The position numbers and the translations under genes are program-made. From positions 1 to 26,897 of IMG/VR virus record IMGVR_UViG_3300029448_000051: a stretch of 26,897 nucleotides of DNA. One strand, given 5' to 3'. The stretch's first letter is position 1. The number at the start of each line of letters is the position of its first letter. The notes under the pieces are model-generated. The model did not search any database. It saw nothing but the letters and a program-made list of their open reading frames with translations, and was not told where the DNA came from. The stretch comes from a virus. This document shows positions 6,318 to 14,445 of the stretch, piece by piece.

Positions 6318-8107
6318 TGAAAATGAAGTCTAGGTATAATAATTCTTTAAATAGAAAATCTTATTTAAATAAAGGTGTTCCTTCTAATGCTGAAGGAAGA
6401 AATGGAGACTCCTTATTATGCTTATTAAATAAAGGCGTAGTTTTATGTTATAAAATAGAAGGTCAATGGAGAGAATTGGCATTTTTTAGAGATATAGACA
6501 TAACACTTAATAAGATGTCTTTAAATGAATTAACTATATCAAGTTTAAAACCAATAAGTAGTGATACTGATAAGTTTTTAATGTCTGACAATGGAACTAT
6601 TAAGTATGTTACAGGTGCTAATTTATTATCTTATATAGGTGGTTCAAGTACTACAGGAACAGTAACATCAGTTGGCACTACAGGAACAGTTAATGGATTA
6701 ACATTAACAGGTACTGTAACTACGTCAGGCAATCTTACATTAGGTGGTACACTTGCTATTAATAATGGAGATTGGAGTGGTACAGATTTAGCAGTTGCAA
6801 ATGGAGGAACTGGAGCATCTGATAGCAATGCTTGGTTAAATAGTAGAATTACAACTAATGCAAATGGTAGTTTAAATTATGATGCTACAGGAGCTACAGC
6901 TGTTAATCATAATAGTTTAACAGGTTATGATGCTGATGAGCATATAGATTGGACAAGTGCTAGTGCAGGAACTATAGACGCTTCTAATTATACAAACACA
7001 ACTTACAGCGTAATGGCATCTGGTAATTCTTATGCAGCTGGATTAGTTGCAGCAGGAAGTGGAACTCATAGTAATCAATTTCTTAGAAAAGATGGAACTT
7101 GGGTTGTTCCTGAAAATGATAACACGAATCAATTAACAACATTTACAGTATCCGCCACAACTGATAGTAATGCAACAACAATATCTCAAGGCGATGATTT
7201 AATGTTTACTGCAGGTACAGGGATTACTTGTGAAACCACAGCAGATGGAACAGTTACTATTACTAATACAGTATCTGCGCCAACTAATTACGTAACAAAC
7301 GATGCAAACGATGAAATGGCAGGCAGCTTAACTTTAAAAAAAGTAGCTGATGATGCTACAGGAAGAAGTTTAGTAATTGAGAAGCATAGAGCAACTGCTA
7401 CAACAGCTAATGATGATGATGTAATAGGGCAAATAGAATGGAAAGCATATAATGATGCAGGAACTCCTGAACTTGGTACATTTGCAGCAATAAAAACAAC
7501 TGTTGTAGATGCTTCTAATGCAAGTGAAACAGGAATGATTGAGTTTCAAGTATTAGGGACACACGAATTTTCTGATGATAATACACCTGTTACTGCATTA
7601 AAACTAACAGGTATTAGTGGTAATTATGAACATGCAGATGTTCAGATAGGAACAGGATTACCATCAACAATAACAGGTTTATGTAGCACTGTTGACCTTA
7701 GAATGTATACAGCATACGATAGAGGTAGAATACTTTTAAAACCTGCAAACCCTACTGCTAGTACAACTGCTTCAATAACATTAGAATCACATGGAGATGC
7801 AGATGATTTATTTAAGATTGAAACAGCTACAACAGGTGTAACGACTATATCAACAGTTGATGATGGAGGTGCAGCAGCTCATATAAAATTTGAACCTGAT
7901 GGTAGTTTTTTAATTAAAGAAACAGCATCAGCAGGTGCTTCTGTTGCAGCATATGGACAATTATGGGTTAAGAGTGATACACCTAATGAGTTATATTTTA
8001 CTACAGATGCAGGGAATGATATACAGATTACAAGTGGAACATCTATGGCAGGTGGTGGAGGAAGTAGTGGTTTAAATTCAATAATAGCAGCAATGGTATT
8101 TGGATAA
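6317..8107 (+). CDS. Tail fibre protein
   Basis: A 596-aa trimeric-fibre type protein. Near residues 112-170 it has fibre shaft repeats built on TGTVTSVGT...GLTLTG...TSGNLTLGG, then VANGGTGAS (about 160-168) and a downstream GSGTHSNQFLRKDGTW element. These are signatures of phage tail fibres and adhesins. The C-terminal part ends with GQLWVKSDTPNELYFTTDAG (about 550-570), a motif very frequent at the end of marine phage fibres, then a Gly-rich stretch GGGGSSG. The start overlaps the upstream stop (TAATG, 6315-6319). A second ATG two codons on (6323) cannot be excluded. It probably attaches to the nozzle made by the preceding gene and recognises host surface sugars or proteins; receptor specificity cannot be read from the sequence. 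Confidence 0.8.
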   Translation: MKMKSRYNNSLNRKSYLNKGVPSNAEGRNGDSLLCLLNKGVVLCYKIEGQWRELAFFRDIDITLNKMSLNELTISSLKPISSDTDKFLMSDNGTIKYVTGANLLSYIGGSSTTGTVTSVGTTGTVNGLTLTGTVTTSGNLTLGGTLAINNGDWSGTDLAVANGGTGASDSNAWLNSRITTNANGSLNYDATGATAVNHNSLTGYDADEHIDWTSASAGTIDASNYTNTTYSVMASGNSYAAGLVAAGSGTHSNQFLRKDGTWVVPENDNTNQLTTFTVSATTDSNATTISQGDDLMFTAGTGITCETTADGTVTITNTVSAPTNYVTNDANDEMAGSLTLKKVADDATGRSLVIEKHRATATTANDDDVIGQIEWKAYNDAGTPELGTFAAIKTTVVDASNASETGMIEFQVLGTHEFSDDNTPVTALKLTGISGNYEHADVQIGTGLPSTITGLCSTVDLRMYTAYDRGRILLKPANPTASTTASITLESHGDADDLFKIETATTGVTTISTVDDGGAAAHIKFEPDGSFLIKETASAGASVAAYGQLWVKSDTPNELYFTTDAGNDIQITSGTSMAGGGGSSGLNSIIAAMVFG

Positions 8108-8116
8108 GGAGAATAA

Positions 8117-8509
8117 ATGGCAAATGTAAATTTAGTAAGCACAACATCAATATATGCAGGTAATGCAGGTTGGAATTTATCCAATACTTTAACTGCTACA
8201 TTATTAACTGTTGATGCTGAACATTTAGTTAAAATTAATAGAATTACTTGTGCTAATGTAGATGGAAATTCGCAAGCAGATTTAAATTTATATATAGATG
8301 GATTAGGTTCTGGAGCGTCAGGAGTAACTACTACAGGAGCAGATACTACTGTATATTTAGCTAAAACAGTATCAGTTCCAGCTGATTCTACTTTAGTTAT
8401 ATTAGATACACCTATATATTTAATGGAAGGTGATGTACTTAAAGGAGGAGCAAGTGCTACAGGTGATTTAGATTTATTTATATCATATGAAGTATTTGAC
8501 GATGCATAA
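8117..8509 (+). CDS. 130-aa beta-rich tail/virion structural protein
   Basis: The sequence is hydrophobic/Gly/Thr-rich and alternates in a beta-sandwich manner: LVSTTSIYAGNAGWNLS at the start, a central HLVKINRITCANV strand pair (about 39-51), LNLYIDGLG, and YLMEGDVLKGGASATGDL near the end. The layout (surface loop, LxLYID, then MEGDxLxxGA) is that of small trimer-forming phage fibre/decoration proteins common in marine phage tail regions. SD AAGGAG (8106-8111) is six bases before the ATG. The stop overlaps the start of the next gene (8507-8511). It most likely forms part of the fibre assembly; the exact role is not recognised. Confidence 0.6.
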   Translation: MANVNLVSTTSIYAGNAGWNLSNTLTATLLTVDAEHLVKINRITCANVDGNSQADLNLYIDGLGSGASGVTTTGADTTVYLAKTVSVPADSTLVILDTPIYLMEGDVLKGGASATGDLDLFISYEVFDDA

Positions 8510-9369
8510 TGGCTAAATGGAATGGAAATATTATTAGTAAAGATGCTAGGTATAGAACTCAAACTGTTAACCAAGCAAGAGGTATTTATAATTTAGATGA
8601 ACAATTTATGCATCAAGGAAATACTAATTGGCCTATGCCTGCTACAGGGTTAGGTGATGATGCAGGTTACTGGTTTAGCGATTTAACAATTATAGAAACA
8701 ACAACTTCTGCTGATAATAGTGATAATTATAGTTTTGCTACAACTTCATTGCCAGCAAGTGCGTCTCAAGGAAGAGTGTATCTTGCAGTACAAGTAACAG
8801 CTAATACTACATTTTATAATGATTTTTGCATTGGATGGGTTCAAATACCACATGATAATGGAAATAGTTTAAATACTACTGGAGATGCATCTACTAATGT
8901 TGATTGGCAAATGGATACTTCTGGAACTAGTTGGCAACGTGGTTCAGCAGTTACATCTTCAAATGATACTTTATCATCTGTTTCTGGATATACTTGGACT
9001 AATATAGCTAATGGAAGTACTGTTAATAGATGGAATAGAGCAACAAGTACAGGAAGTCAAAGAACAGGAGCTCAAGGTGGTATGTCTGAAGGGAGTGGAT
9101 TTAATTTGATGGATGAAACATCATTTTTTACAGTTCCAGGAAATAATCCTACAAGTGTAGAACAAACTAATAGTTCGTATTATATATATACAGAAACAAG
9201 TGGAGCTAATCAAGGCAGTATTATTTGGTGTAGAAGCCCTGAAGTAACATTAACAGGCAGTAATCATGTTTTAGTAGTAGCATACCATGCTTGCACAAGC
9301 TCAGGTGGAATAGGTATGACAAATACAACTTCTGAAAAATTATTAAGAGGATGGTGGCAAGAATCATAA
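8509..9369 (+). CDS. Putative tail fibre/adhesin protein
   Basis: A 286-aa protein opening MAKWNGNIISKDARYRTQ, with 'GIYNLDEQF' near residue 25. This type of attachment head is frequent in short phage tail fibre proteins. The rest is Ser/Thr/Asn/Gly-rich beta sequence with many aromatic residues and GSGF/GGMSEGSG loops (about 188-198). Residues 225-265 (YYIYTETSGANQGSIIWCRS and following) look like the closing strands of a jelly-roll receptor-binding tip. There are only a few cysteines (for example C108, C240 and C262) and no signal peptide. Translation is coupled to the previous gene by TAATG. Receptor binding is inferred from composition and neighbours. Confidence 0.6.
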   Translation: MAKWNGNIISKDARYRTQTVNQARGIYNLDEQFMHQGNTNWPMPATGLGDDAGYWFSDLTIIETTTSADNSDNYSFATTSLPASASQGRVYLAVQVTANTTFYNDFCIGWVQIPHDNGNSLNTTGDASTNVDWQMDTSGTSWQRGSAVTSSNDTLSSVSGYTWTNIANGSTVNRWNRATSTGSQRTGAQGGMSEGSGFNLMDETSFFTVPGNNPTSVEQTNSSYYIYTETSGANQGSIIWCRSPEVTLTGSNHVLVVAYHACTSSGGIGMTNTTSEKLLRGWWQES

Positions 9370-9665
9370 TGAAAGCATCTGATATAATAATGAGTCAATC
9401 TAACAATACTACAAGTTTAGATTTTAGTGCATTTAGTTCTATGCAAGAAAATGATTATTTAGAATTAAATATTAATAGCATATCAATAAAATTAAATGTT
9501 AGTAGTAATATGTCTACAAATGATTTTACAGAATGGTTAGCTAGTAATTGTAATAATAATTATGATTTTTATAGCATAGCAACTGCTAGTAGCAATAATG
9601 CTATCTTAAGCATAGTAAATAAAACATCAGATCAATTGAGTGTTGATTATGATTTTAACAGATAA
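9369..9665 (+). CDS. 98-aa Asn/Ser-rich hypothetical protein
   Basis: I start it at ATG 9369, which overlaps the preceding TAA (9367-9369) like most junctions here. An in-frame ATG at 9351 would overlap the adhesin gene by 19 bases and is less likely. The protein is rich in Asn, Ser and Ile with alternating beta-type strands (YLELNINSISIKLNVSS, NNAILSIVNKTS) around a short helix (TNDFTEWLASNC). It has no TM segment, metal cluster or recognised motif. It closes the fibre group and precedes a 71-bp gap, so it is probably an accessory fibre or chaperone-like protein. The function is unknown. Confidence 0.5.
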   Translation: MKASDIIMSQSNNTTSLDFSAFSSMQENDYLELNINSISIKLNVSSNMSTNDFTEWLASNCNNNYDFYSIATASSNNAILSIVNKTSDQLSVDYDFNR

Positions 9666-9670
9666 AAGTA

Positions 9671-9699
9671 TTGCATATATTGTATAGATATAATATATT
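9671..9699 (+). promoter_or_regulatory. Candidate sigma70-like promoter
   Basis: The 71-bp gap between fibre genes and ejection-protein genes (9666-9736) is the longest non-coding space after the start of the window. It holds TTGCAT (9671-9676) and TATATT (9694-9699) separated by exactly 17 bases, and it is followed 25-31 bases later by the SD AGAAAGG (9724-9730) and ATG 9737. AT-rich sequence makes such matches easy by chance, so this is a weak call. A phage-specific promoter could also sit here. Confidence 0.35.
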
Positions 9700-9736
9700 A
9701 CATAGATTAAAAATGTTATTTTTAGAAAGGTAAAGT

Positions 9737-10591
9737 ATGGCAAAGTATCGTTTTGGTGGTGGAGCAAGTGCAGGTGATGTTCTATTGGCCGTAGATAAAT
9801 CAAGAGAAGATTATAAAGAATTAAAGGCTTATGAAGATTATTTAGCAAAACTAAGAAGAGATGCTAAAAAGAAAAAAAAGAGTGGATTATTAGGATCTGT
9901 TCTAGGAGCTGTTATTGGATTTGCAACAGGTGGTATAGGAACTGCTTTACTTGGATACGGAGTAGGAAAAGGAGCTGGTACTGCTGCTGAAGCTTTTAAT
10001 GATTTAGATAAAAGTAAAAGAGAATTAAATAAACATGTTTGGAAGGGTGGCAAATTTAATCACAAAAGAACTACTTCATTGCGAGATATGTTAAAAGAAG
10101 ATGCTAAAGAACAACAAAAAGCTGATTTAGTAAATGTTGCTTTAGATGTTGGAACAGCTGCAGTGGGATTTAAGGGAGCAGGAGGTCCTTTAAGCGAAGC
10201 AGCAAAAAAAGAATGGGGTGATTTAACATTTAGGGAACAATTAAAAACTTTAGTTTCTCCTGATAAAATGGTAAATGCTAGAGTAGATGAAATGGGAAAA
10301 GATGTACTAAGTCAAGAAGGTCAAGCTACATTAACTGAAATGTTAGAACCTAAAAATTTATTTGGAGGTAGTTTTACTCCTTTTAAAGGAGGAGCAGTAA
10401 GAACTATTTTTGATATGGCAGGTATGAATCAAGCAGTAGGTAAACAAACTGCTACTGATATAGGCAAACTAGCTGCATTAATTAATGCTAGAGAAAGTCT
10501 AGGAAGAGGTGACACTGACTTATCTCAATATTTATTACAGACTTTTTATAATTCTGATGGAAGTTCAAAAAAAGAAATTACACCGAGGTAA
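9737..10591 (+). CDS. Gly-zipper internal virion/ejection protein (T7 gp14-like in type)
   Basis: A 284-aa protein. Residues 18-48 are a charged, lysine-rich helix ending KKKKK. Residues 49-80 are a glycine-zipper hydrophobic hairpin (LLGSVLGAVIGFATGGIG, then LLGYGVGKGAG), the kind of segment that inserts into membranes in small podovirus ejection proteins such as T7 gp14. A second helical, Ala/Gly-rich segment is at about 132-150 (VNVALDVGTAAVGFKGAGG). SD AGAAAGG (9724-9730) supports the start. It opens the block of internal-protein genes after the candidate promoter. It probably travels in the virion and helps form the channel across the host envelope; homology to gp14 is by character, not alignment. 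Confidence 0.6.
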   Translation: MAKYRFGGGASAGDVLLAVDKSREDYKELKAYEDYLAKLRRDAKKKKKSGLLGSVLGAVIGFATGGIGTALLGYGVGKGAGTAAEAFNDLDKSKRELNKHVWKGGKFNHKRTTSLRDMLKEDAKEQQKADLVNVALDVGTAAVGFKGAGGPLSEAAKKEWGDLTFREQLKTLVSPDKMVNARVDEMGKDVLSQEGQATLTEMLEPKNLFGGSFTPFKGGAVRTIFDMAGMNQAVGKQTATDIGKLAALINARESLGRGDTDLSQYLLQTFYNSDGSSKKEITPR

Positions 10592-10594
10592 ATA

Positions 10595-11341
10595 ATGCCA
10601 GATTTTGAAGAAGGTTTAATAGATTTAAGCTGGGACTCTGATACACAGGAATTTTCTAATACAGCAAATACTGTTGATATAGGAGAAGCGTATTATAATT
10701 TAGATCCTTCTGCAAATACAGGCTCTAGTATGTTTTGGTATGATATATTACAATCTTATTTACCAAATGAATCTGGTACTCAGTATGAAAGTTTATATCA
10801 TTATAATGAATTTATGAATAACTATAGTCAATATTTACCTGATAATTATCAACTAGGAACATCTAGATTAGAAAGAGGTAATAGATTATCTCAGCAGGGT
10901 AAAAATATATTACATAATGAATCAGTTAATGCAGCTTCTTCTGAAAGATTTAAAGGTGGAAGTAGTGGATTTGCTTCAAGTGGAATGCAAAATCAAATTG
11001 GTTCAGACATTTGGTCTAATTACACTAATGCAGCTATAGCTAGGAATATGAATCAAGAAGAAATGCAAGAAGGAGTATATTCAGAAATGGGTCAATCTGT
11101 GTTAAATCAAATGGCAAATATGAGTGAAGATGGTTATTTTACTAATGAAGATTCTGATTTTAACGCAGAGGCTTATAATCAGTTAAGCGATTCGGAAGGA
11201 CTTAATACTCCAGAAAGTTGGAATGAATATTGGGAAACTACTGAAGGTAATGAATGGATAAATACAATGCAAGATTTTTGTAGTAACCCTGATAATCAAG
11301 GTTCTGAATACTACAGTATGTGCTCTGGGTTAGGATTTTAA
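10595..11341 (+). CDS. Acidic internal virion protein, paralogue A (SGF motif)
   Basis: A 248-aa, strongly acidic protein (Asp/Glu/Asn/Ser-rich). Three parts are visible. An N-terminal region holds the block SYLPNESGTQY...NNYSQYLP (54-82). Two long helices (about 91-118 and 131-175) are joined by the hairpin GGSSGFASSG (121-130). The acidic C-terminus contains several Trp/Tyr residues and two cysteines (near 229 and 243). The next gene repeats the same order, so the two are tandem paralogues. Helix-SGFxxS-helix hairpins resemble those in podovirus ejection or internal proteins. GAGG (10585-10588) before ATG 10595 is the likely SD. An ejection role is inferred. Confidence 0.55.
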   Translation: MPDFEEGLIDLSWDSDTQEFSNTANTVDIGEAYYNLDPSANTGSSMFWYDILQSYLPNESGTQYESLYHYNEFMNNYSQYLPDNYQLGTSRLERGNRLSQQGKNILHNESVNAASSERFKGGSSGFASSGMQNQIGSDIWSNYTNAAIARNMNQEEMQEGVYSEMGQSVLNQMANMSEDGYFTNEDSDFNAEAYNQLSDSEGLNTPESWNEYWETTEGNEWINTMQDFCSNPDNQGSEYYSMCSGLGF

Positions 11342-12399
11342 TGGCTAAACCTGACGATAATTTTACACCAGACCCAACAGGACAATCTTTATGGTCTCAA
11401 TTATTACCTTTTTTATATGATAGTGAAGAAGGGACAATGTATAATCCTGAGTCTTGGCTTGCAGAGTATGGACAATATCTAACTCCTTACGACCCTGAGC
11501 CTGATTCAGTTATTATGGACTCATTAAAGCTAGCTAATCAAGATGCTCAAAATGCTCAATTAGAAAACATTGAAAACATTAGAGCTGGTATTGGATTATC
11601 AGGATTTGATGGTTCATATCTTGGTGATAGAGCAAAATTAGAAAGAGACAAATTTTCATTAGAATTACAAGCTAATTATTCTAACGCTTTATCAGAACAA
11701 AGAGCAGGATTACAAAACTGGCAAAATACTTTATACTCTGATTTAATTAATTTAGGTAATATGGATGCTTTTAATACAGAGAATGTTGAGCAAATAAGTA
11801 ATCAAGATGAAATAGATTACTGGATGGCAGGAGATTATTTACCTCAAAGAGAAGAAGAATTGTTTAGTGCTCCATGTCAATGTCCAGATGGTGGTACGTC
11901 TGTTGCTTGTTGCGATAGTTATGACGATATAGATTACTCACCAGACCCTGCATATAATTATCCTGGAATGGGCTCACTTGAAAGTATGTCTTTTGAGGAA
12001 ATGCAAGAATATTATATGAATAACGATGTTTATGACTCAGAATATGGAGCAAACTTACAATCAATGGTTGATAATTATGGTGGTTCAGAAAACATGCAAG
12101 ATTGGTATAATCAAGCATATAACATGTTTGGTGATTGTGTAGCTGGTTCTCAAACAGAAACAGATTTACAAAGTTGTTATGATATATATGAAAATAGTTA
12201 CCAGTCTGAAATTAATACTATCCAAACTAATGCACAAAGTTTTGCAGAACAACAAGCATATGAAAATTCTTTATTAGAAGATGAGCAACAAGGCCAAGAT
12301 GTAGACATATCTGAAGAAATAGGAGATGATGCAATTGGCGAGATGAGTGATGACGATGATTACAATTATGATGATTATGATGTAGGTGATTACAGTTAA
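11341..12399 (+). CDS. Acidic internal virion protein, paralogue B with Cys cluster
   Basis: A 352-aa protein started at ATG 11341, which overlaps the upstream stop (TAATG); an in-frame GTG at 11320 would lie inside the upstream gene. It repeats the plan of the previous protein: LLPFLYDSEEGTMY...EYGQYL (21-47), then helices flanking GIGLSGFDGS (83-92). A region not seen in copy A follows, with cysteines 179, 181, 190 and 191 in CQCPDGGTSVACC. A long Asp/Glu/Tyr/Asn-rich C-terminus ends in an extreme acidic tail (about 330-352, mostly Asp and Tyr). The Cys group could bind metal or form disulfides in the virion. Probably an ejection or core protein. Confidence 0.55.
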   Translation: MAKPDDNFTPDPTGQSLWSQLLPFLYDSEEGTMYNPESWLAEYGQYLTPYDPEPDSVIMDSLKLANQDAQNAQLENIENIRAGIGLSGFDGSYLGDRAKLERDKFSLELQANYSNALSEQRAGLQNWQNTLYSDLINLGNMDAFNTENVEQISNQDEIDYWMAGDYLPQREEELFSAPCQCPDGGTSVACCDSYDDIDYSPDPAYNYPGMGSLESMSFEEMQEYYMNNDVYDSEYGANLQSMVDNYGGSENMQDWYNQAYNMFGDCVAGSQTETDLQSCYDIYENSYQSEINTIQTNAQSFAEQQAYENSLLEDEQQGQDVDISEEIGDDAIGEMSDDDDYNYDDYDVGDYS

Positions 12400-12998
12400 T
12401 GCATAGTAAAAAACATAATTACAAGATAGGTTCTGGAGAAGGTATGTTTGAGACTAATGCATATAGAAAAAGGCCTACTTATGAAAGAGTTAATAGTTTT
12501 TTAGATGAAATGGGTTCTGATTTTTCAGACCATAATGTGTATTTATGGGGCTCTTGGCCTGATAAAAAACAAACTTGGGATGTAGATTTTTTATTAGAGA
12601 ATCCAGGAGAATTAGACTATGAGCAAATGGAAACTATTTCTAAAAATGCTTTAAAGTCTAGTTTAAACAACAATCAATTTCTTGCTGACGTTGGATATAC
12701 AAATAGGCCTATTGTGCCATTTAATAACTATAGGGATATGTATGCAAGGGGTAAACAACAATCTGCCCATAATGGCTATGTATTTGGCGATAAATGGATG
12801 GTTGATGATAAGTTATACAAAGATAGAACTAAATTTAAAAATGGAGTAGTAATACCAAAATCAAATAATATATTACAGGTTAATAGTTTGATGCCTTACC
12901 CTAAAATGATTAATGCTATAGAAAATAATCAATATGATAAGTATTATGCTAATAAACCTATATTAATTAAAAATAGAAAGAAAAGTTATGGGATATAA
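12399..12998 (+). CDS. Nucleotidyltransferase-fold-like protein (GS...DVD motif)
   Basis: A 199-aa protein. Residues 46-66 read NVYLWGSWPDKKQTWDVDFLL: a strand, G51-S52, eight spacer residues, then D61-V62-D63 in a second strand. This is the core pattern of the DNA polymerase beta-type nucleotidyltransferase superfamily (hG[GS]x7-13Dh[DE]h). A helix (70-89) then leads to the strand FLADVGY (94-100), whose D97 is well placed for the third metal-binding carboxylate. The C-terminal half (about 105-199) is basic and carries no recognised domain. Translation is coupled by TAATG at 12397-12401. It lies among internal virion protein genes, so it could modify nucleic acid or protein in the virion or infected cell, or be an inactive relative. 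The substrate is unknown. Confidence 0.55.
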   Translation: MHSKKHNYKIGSGEGMFETNAYRKRPTYERVNSFLDEMGSDFSDHNVYLWGSWPDKKQTWDVDFLLENPGELDYEQMETISKNALKSSLNNNQFLADVGYTNRPIVPFNNYRDMYARGKQQSAHNGYVFGDKWMVDDKLYKDRTKFKNGVVIPKSNNILQVNSLMPYPKMINAIENNQYDKYYANKPILIKNRKKSYGI

Positions 12999-14445
12999 AC
13001 AGGCTTACGATTTACATGTAAAAAAATTAGCTAATGATCCATTGAGCGTAGCCTTAGATGCATTATATAATATCTCTAGTGCTAAATACAAAGCAGATGA
13101 TAGCATAAGACAAGAACGAGAGATAGAAGAAAAATTTAATAGAAATTTAAGAAGCACAGAAATTAGTAGATTGTCTAGTGCAAACCCAGATATATCTGTA
13201 ACTGATTTTGGAAATCCTATATATAATGAAAGTGATTTTAACGATTATAAAAATGAAATAATAGAAAAGAAAAATTTAAACAAGATGGGCAGTCAATACA
13301 ATCCTATCGATGGTGTTATGTCAAAAGAAGCACAACAAGACATGTTTACTTATGGAGACACTAGATATAGCTTAGATGATACAGAAGGCATATTATCTCA
13401 AGAAGATTTATTTAATTATGATGCTTGGTTATTAGGAGAAAATGGTTACGGAAGAGATGTTGCAAGAAAACATAACCATAGTGGCATTCTATATGAAACT
13501 GTTGAAGATACTGAATCTGCTTACTATGGTAAGTATATATTAGATCAAGGTGATTATTTTGATTTAAGAGAAAAAGGATTATTGTCAGATATGATACCAG
13601 ATGCTTCAGGTAATTATATACTAGATGAACAAACAAGAAATGGTATTATAAAAAAATATAATTATTGGAGAGAAGGATTTGTTTCTTCTAGGTCATTACC
13701 TAATAAAAGTCAATTATCAAATTTAATATCAGATGAAAATACTAGAGATTTGCAATTTGAAAATGATTTAAGAGAAAATAAGAAATATGAAGGCGTGTTT
13801 GATCAATTAGATAATTGGAAAAATATACTCAATCCAAATACAGATGGACCTAGTATTATAGATGAAAATGGTGACTTTTCAGCAGACTATTTAGTTGATG
13901 GTGAACTTGTAAATGAAGCAATCAAACCAAAAGAGTTTATGGAAAGATACCCACTAGTATACAATTGGATGAAGAGTAATTTTACTATTGAATCATTATT
14001 TCAAGACATTAGTAGTAATGAAGACTTACAAACGCAATTAGCAGAAATACCTAATATTAAAGAGTATTTTTATCATTTATTTGGTCAGTTACAAAGTGTA
14101 GAGAGTGAAAGAAGAAAAGCAGGAATAGGCGTAAGTCAATATCAACATTTAAATAGTTCAATGATTATGGGCGAAGCTAGAGATAATGTGTTAAATGATT
14201 TAACTTCTAGCGAACTATTTAATGGTGCTCTTTATGATGAAAAAAGATTTAATGCATTAGATGCTTCTGAAAAGAAACTATTAATATCAAGATTGCGTGA
14301 CTTAGAAGCTCAGTATGCTGATAGAAATAGTTTAAATTATAGTCCAAACTCATTGCAGTTTTTATCTTTATATGGCTATGGAGATGGAGCAACTATGCCT
14401 GGTGCAGCTTTGTACAATCTAACAAAAGAATTGAGAGGTAAATAA
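12988..14445 (+). CDS. 485-aa putative internal virion protein, unrecognised
   Basis: The start overlaps the upstream gene by 11 bases (ATGGGATATAA). The protein is charged, mostly helical and without TM segments. Features visible: a lysine-rich N-terminal helix (about 5-55), a coiled, highly charged stretch near 40-60 (RQEREIEEKFNRNLR), an acidic mid-region rich in Asp/Tyr (100-230), and C-terminal helices (about 330-430) with long EKKLLISRLRDLEAQY. No catalytic motif is seen. It is set between ejection-type genes and the giant polymerase gene, so a virion core or ejection role is most likely. The comparable slot in T7 is held by gp15, but no sequence similarity to gp15 is evident. Confidence 0.55.
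   Translation: MGYKQAYDLHVKKLANDPLSVALDALYNISSAKYKADDSIRQEREIEEKFNRNLRSTEISRLSSANPDISVTDFGNPIYNESDFNDYKNEIIEKKNLNKMGSQYNPIDGVMSKEAQQDMFTYGDTRYSLDDTEGILSQEDLFNYDAWLLGENGYGRDVARKHNHSGILYETVEDTESAYYGKYILDQGDYFDLREKGLLSDMIPDASGNYILDEQTRNGIIKKYNYWREGFVSSRSLPNKSQLSNLISDENTRDLQFENDLRENKKYEGVFDQLDNWKNILNPNTDGPSIIDENGDFSADYLVDGELVNEAIKPKEFMERYPLVYNWMKSNFTIESLFQDISSNEDLQTQLAEIPNIKEYFYHLFGQLQSVESERRKAGIGVSQYQHLNSSMIMGEARDNVLNDLTSSELFNGALYDEKRFNALDASEKKLLISRLRDLEAQYADRNSLNYSPNSLQFLSLYGYGDGATMPGAALYNLTKELRGK

Noticed and set aside
7879-8574. 231-aa open frame on the minus strand
   Set aside because: It lies opposite two well-supported fibre genes, has no SD, and its composition (Ser/Pro/Val-rich) is what reverse reading of Thr/Ala/Asp codons gives. 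The other minus-strand frames in the window are of the same kind.
9351-9368. Earlier ATG for the 98-aa protein
   Set aside because: It would overlap the adhesin gene by 19 bases without an SD; ATG 9369 forms a TAATG junction.
9689-9694. TATAAT as the -10 element
   Set aside because: It is a perfect hexamer, but TTGCAT is only 12 bases upstream, too close; TATATT at 9694 gives 17-base spacing.
9708-9724. Inverted repeat taaaaat-gtt-attttta as a terminator
   Set aside because: The stem is only A-T pairs over 7 bp with no GC core or following U-tract; it overlaps the leader of the next gene and is expected by chance in AT-rich DNA.
11320-11340. GTG start for the 352-aa acidic protein
   Set aside because: It lies inside the end of the upstream gene; ATG 11341 overlaps the stop in the usual way and begins MAKP.
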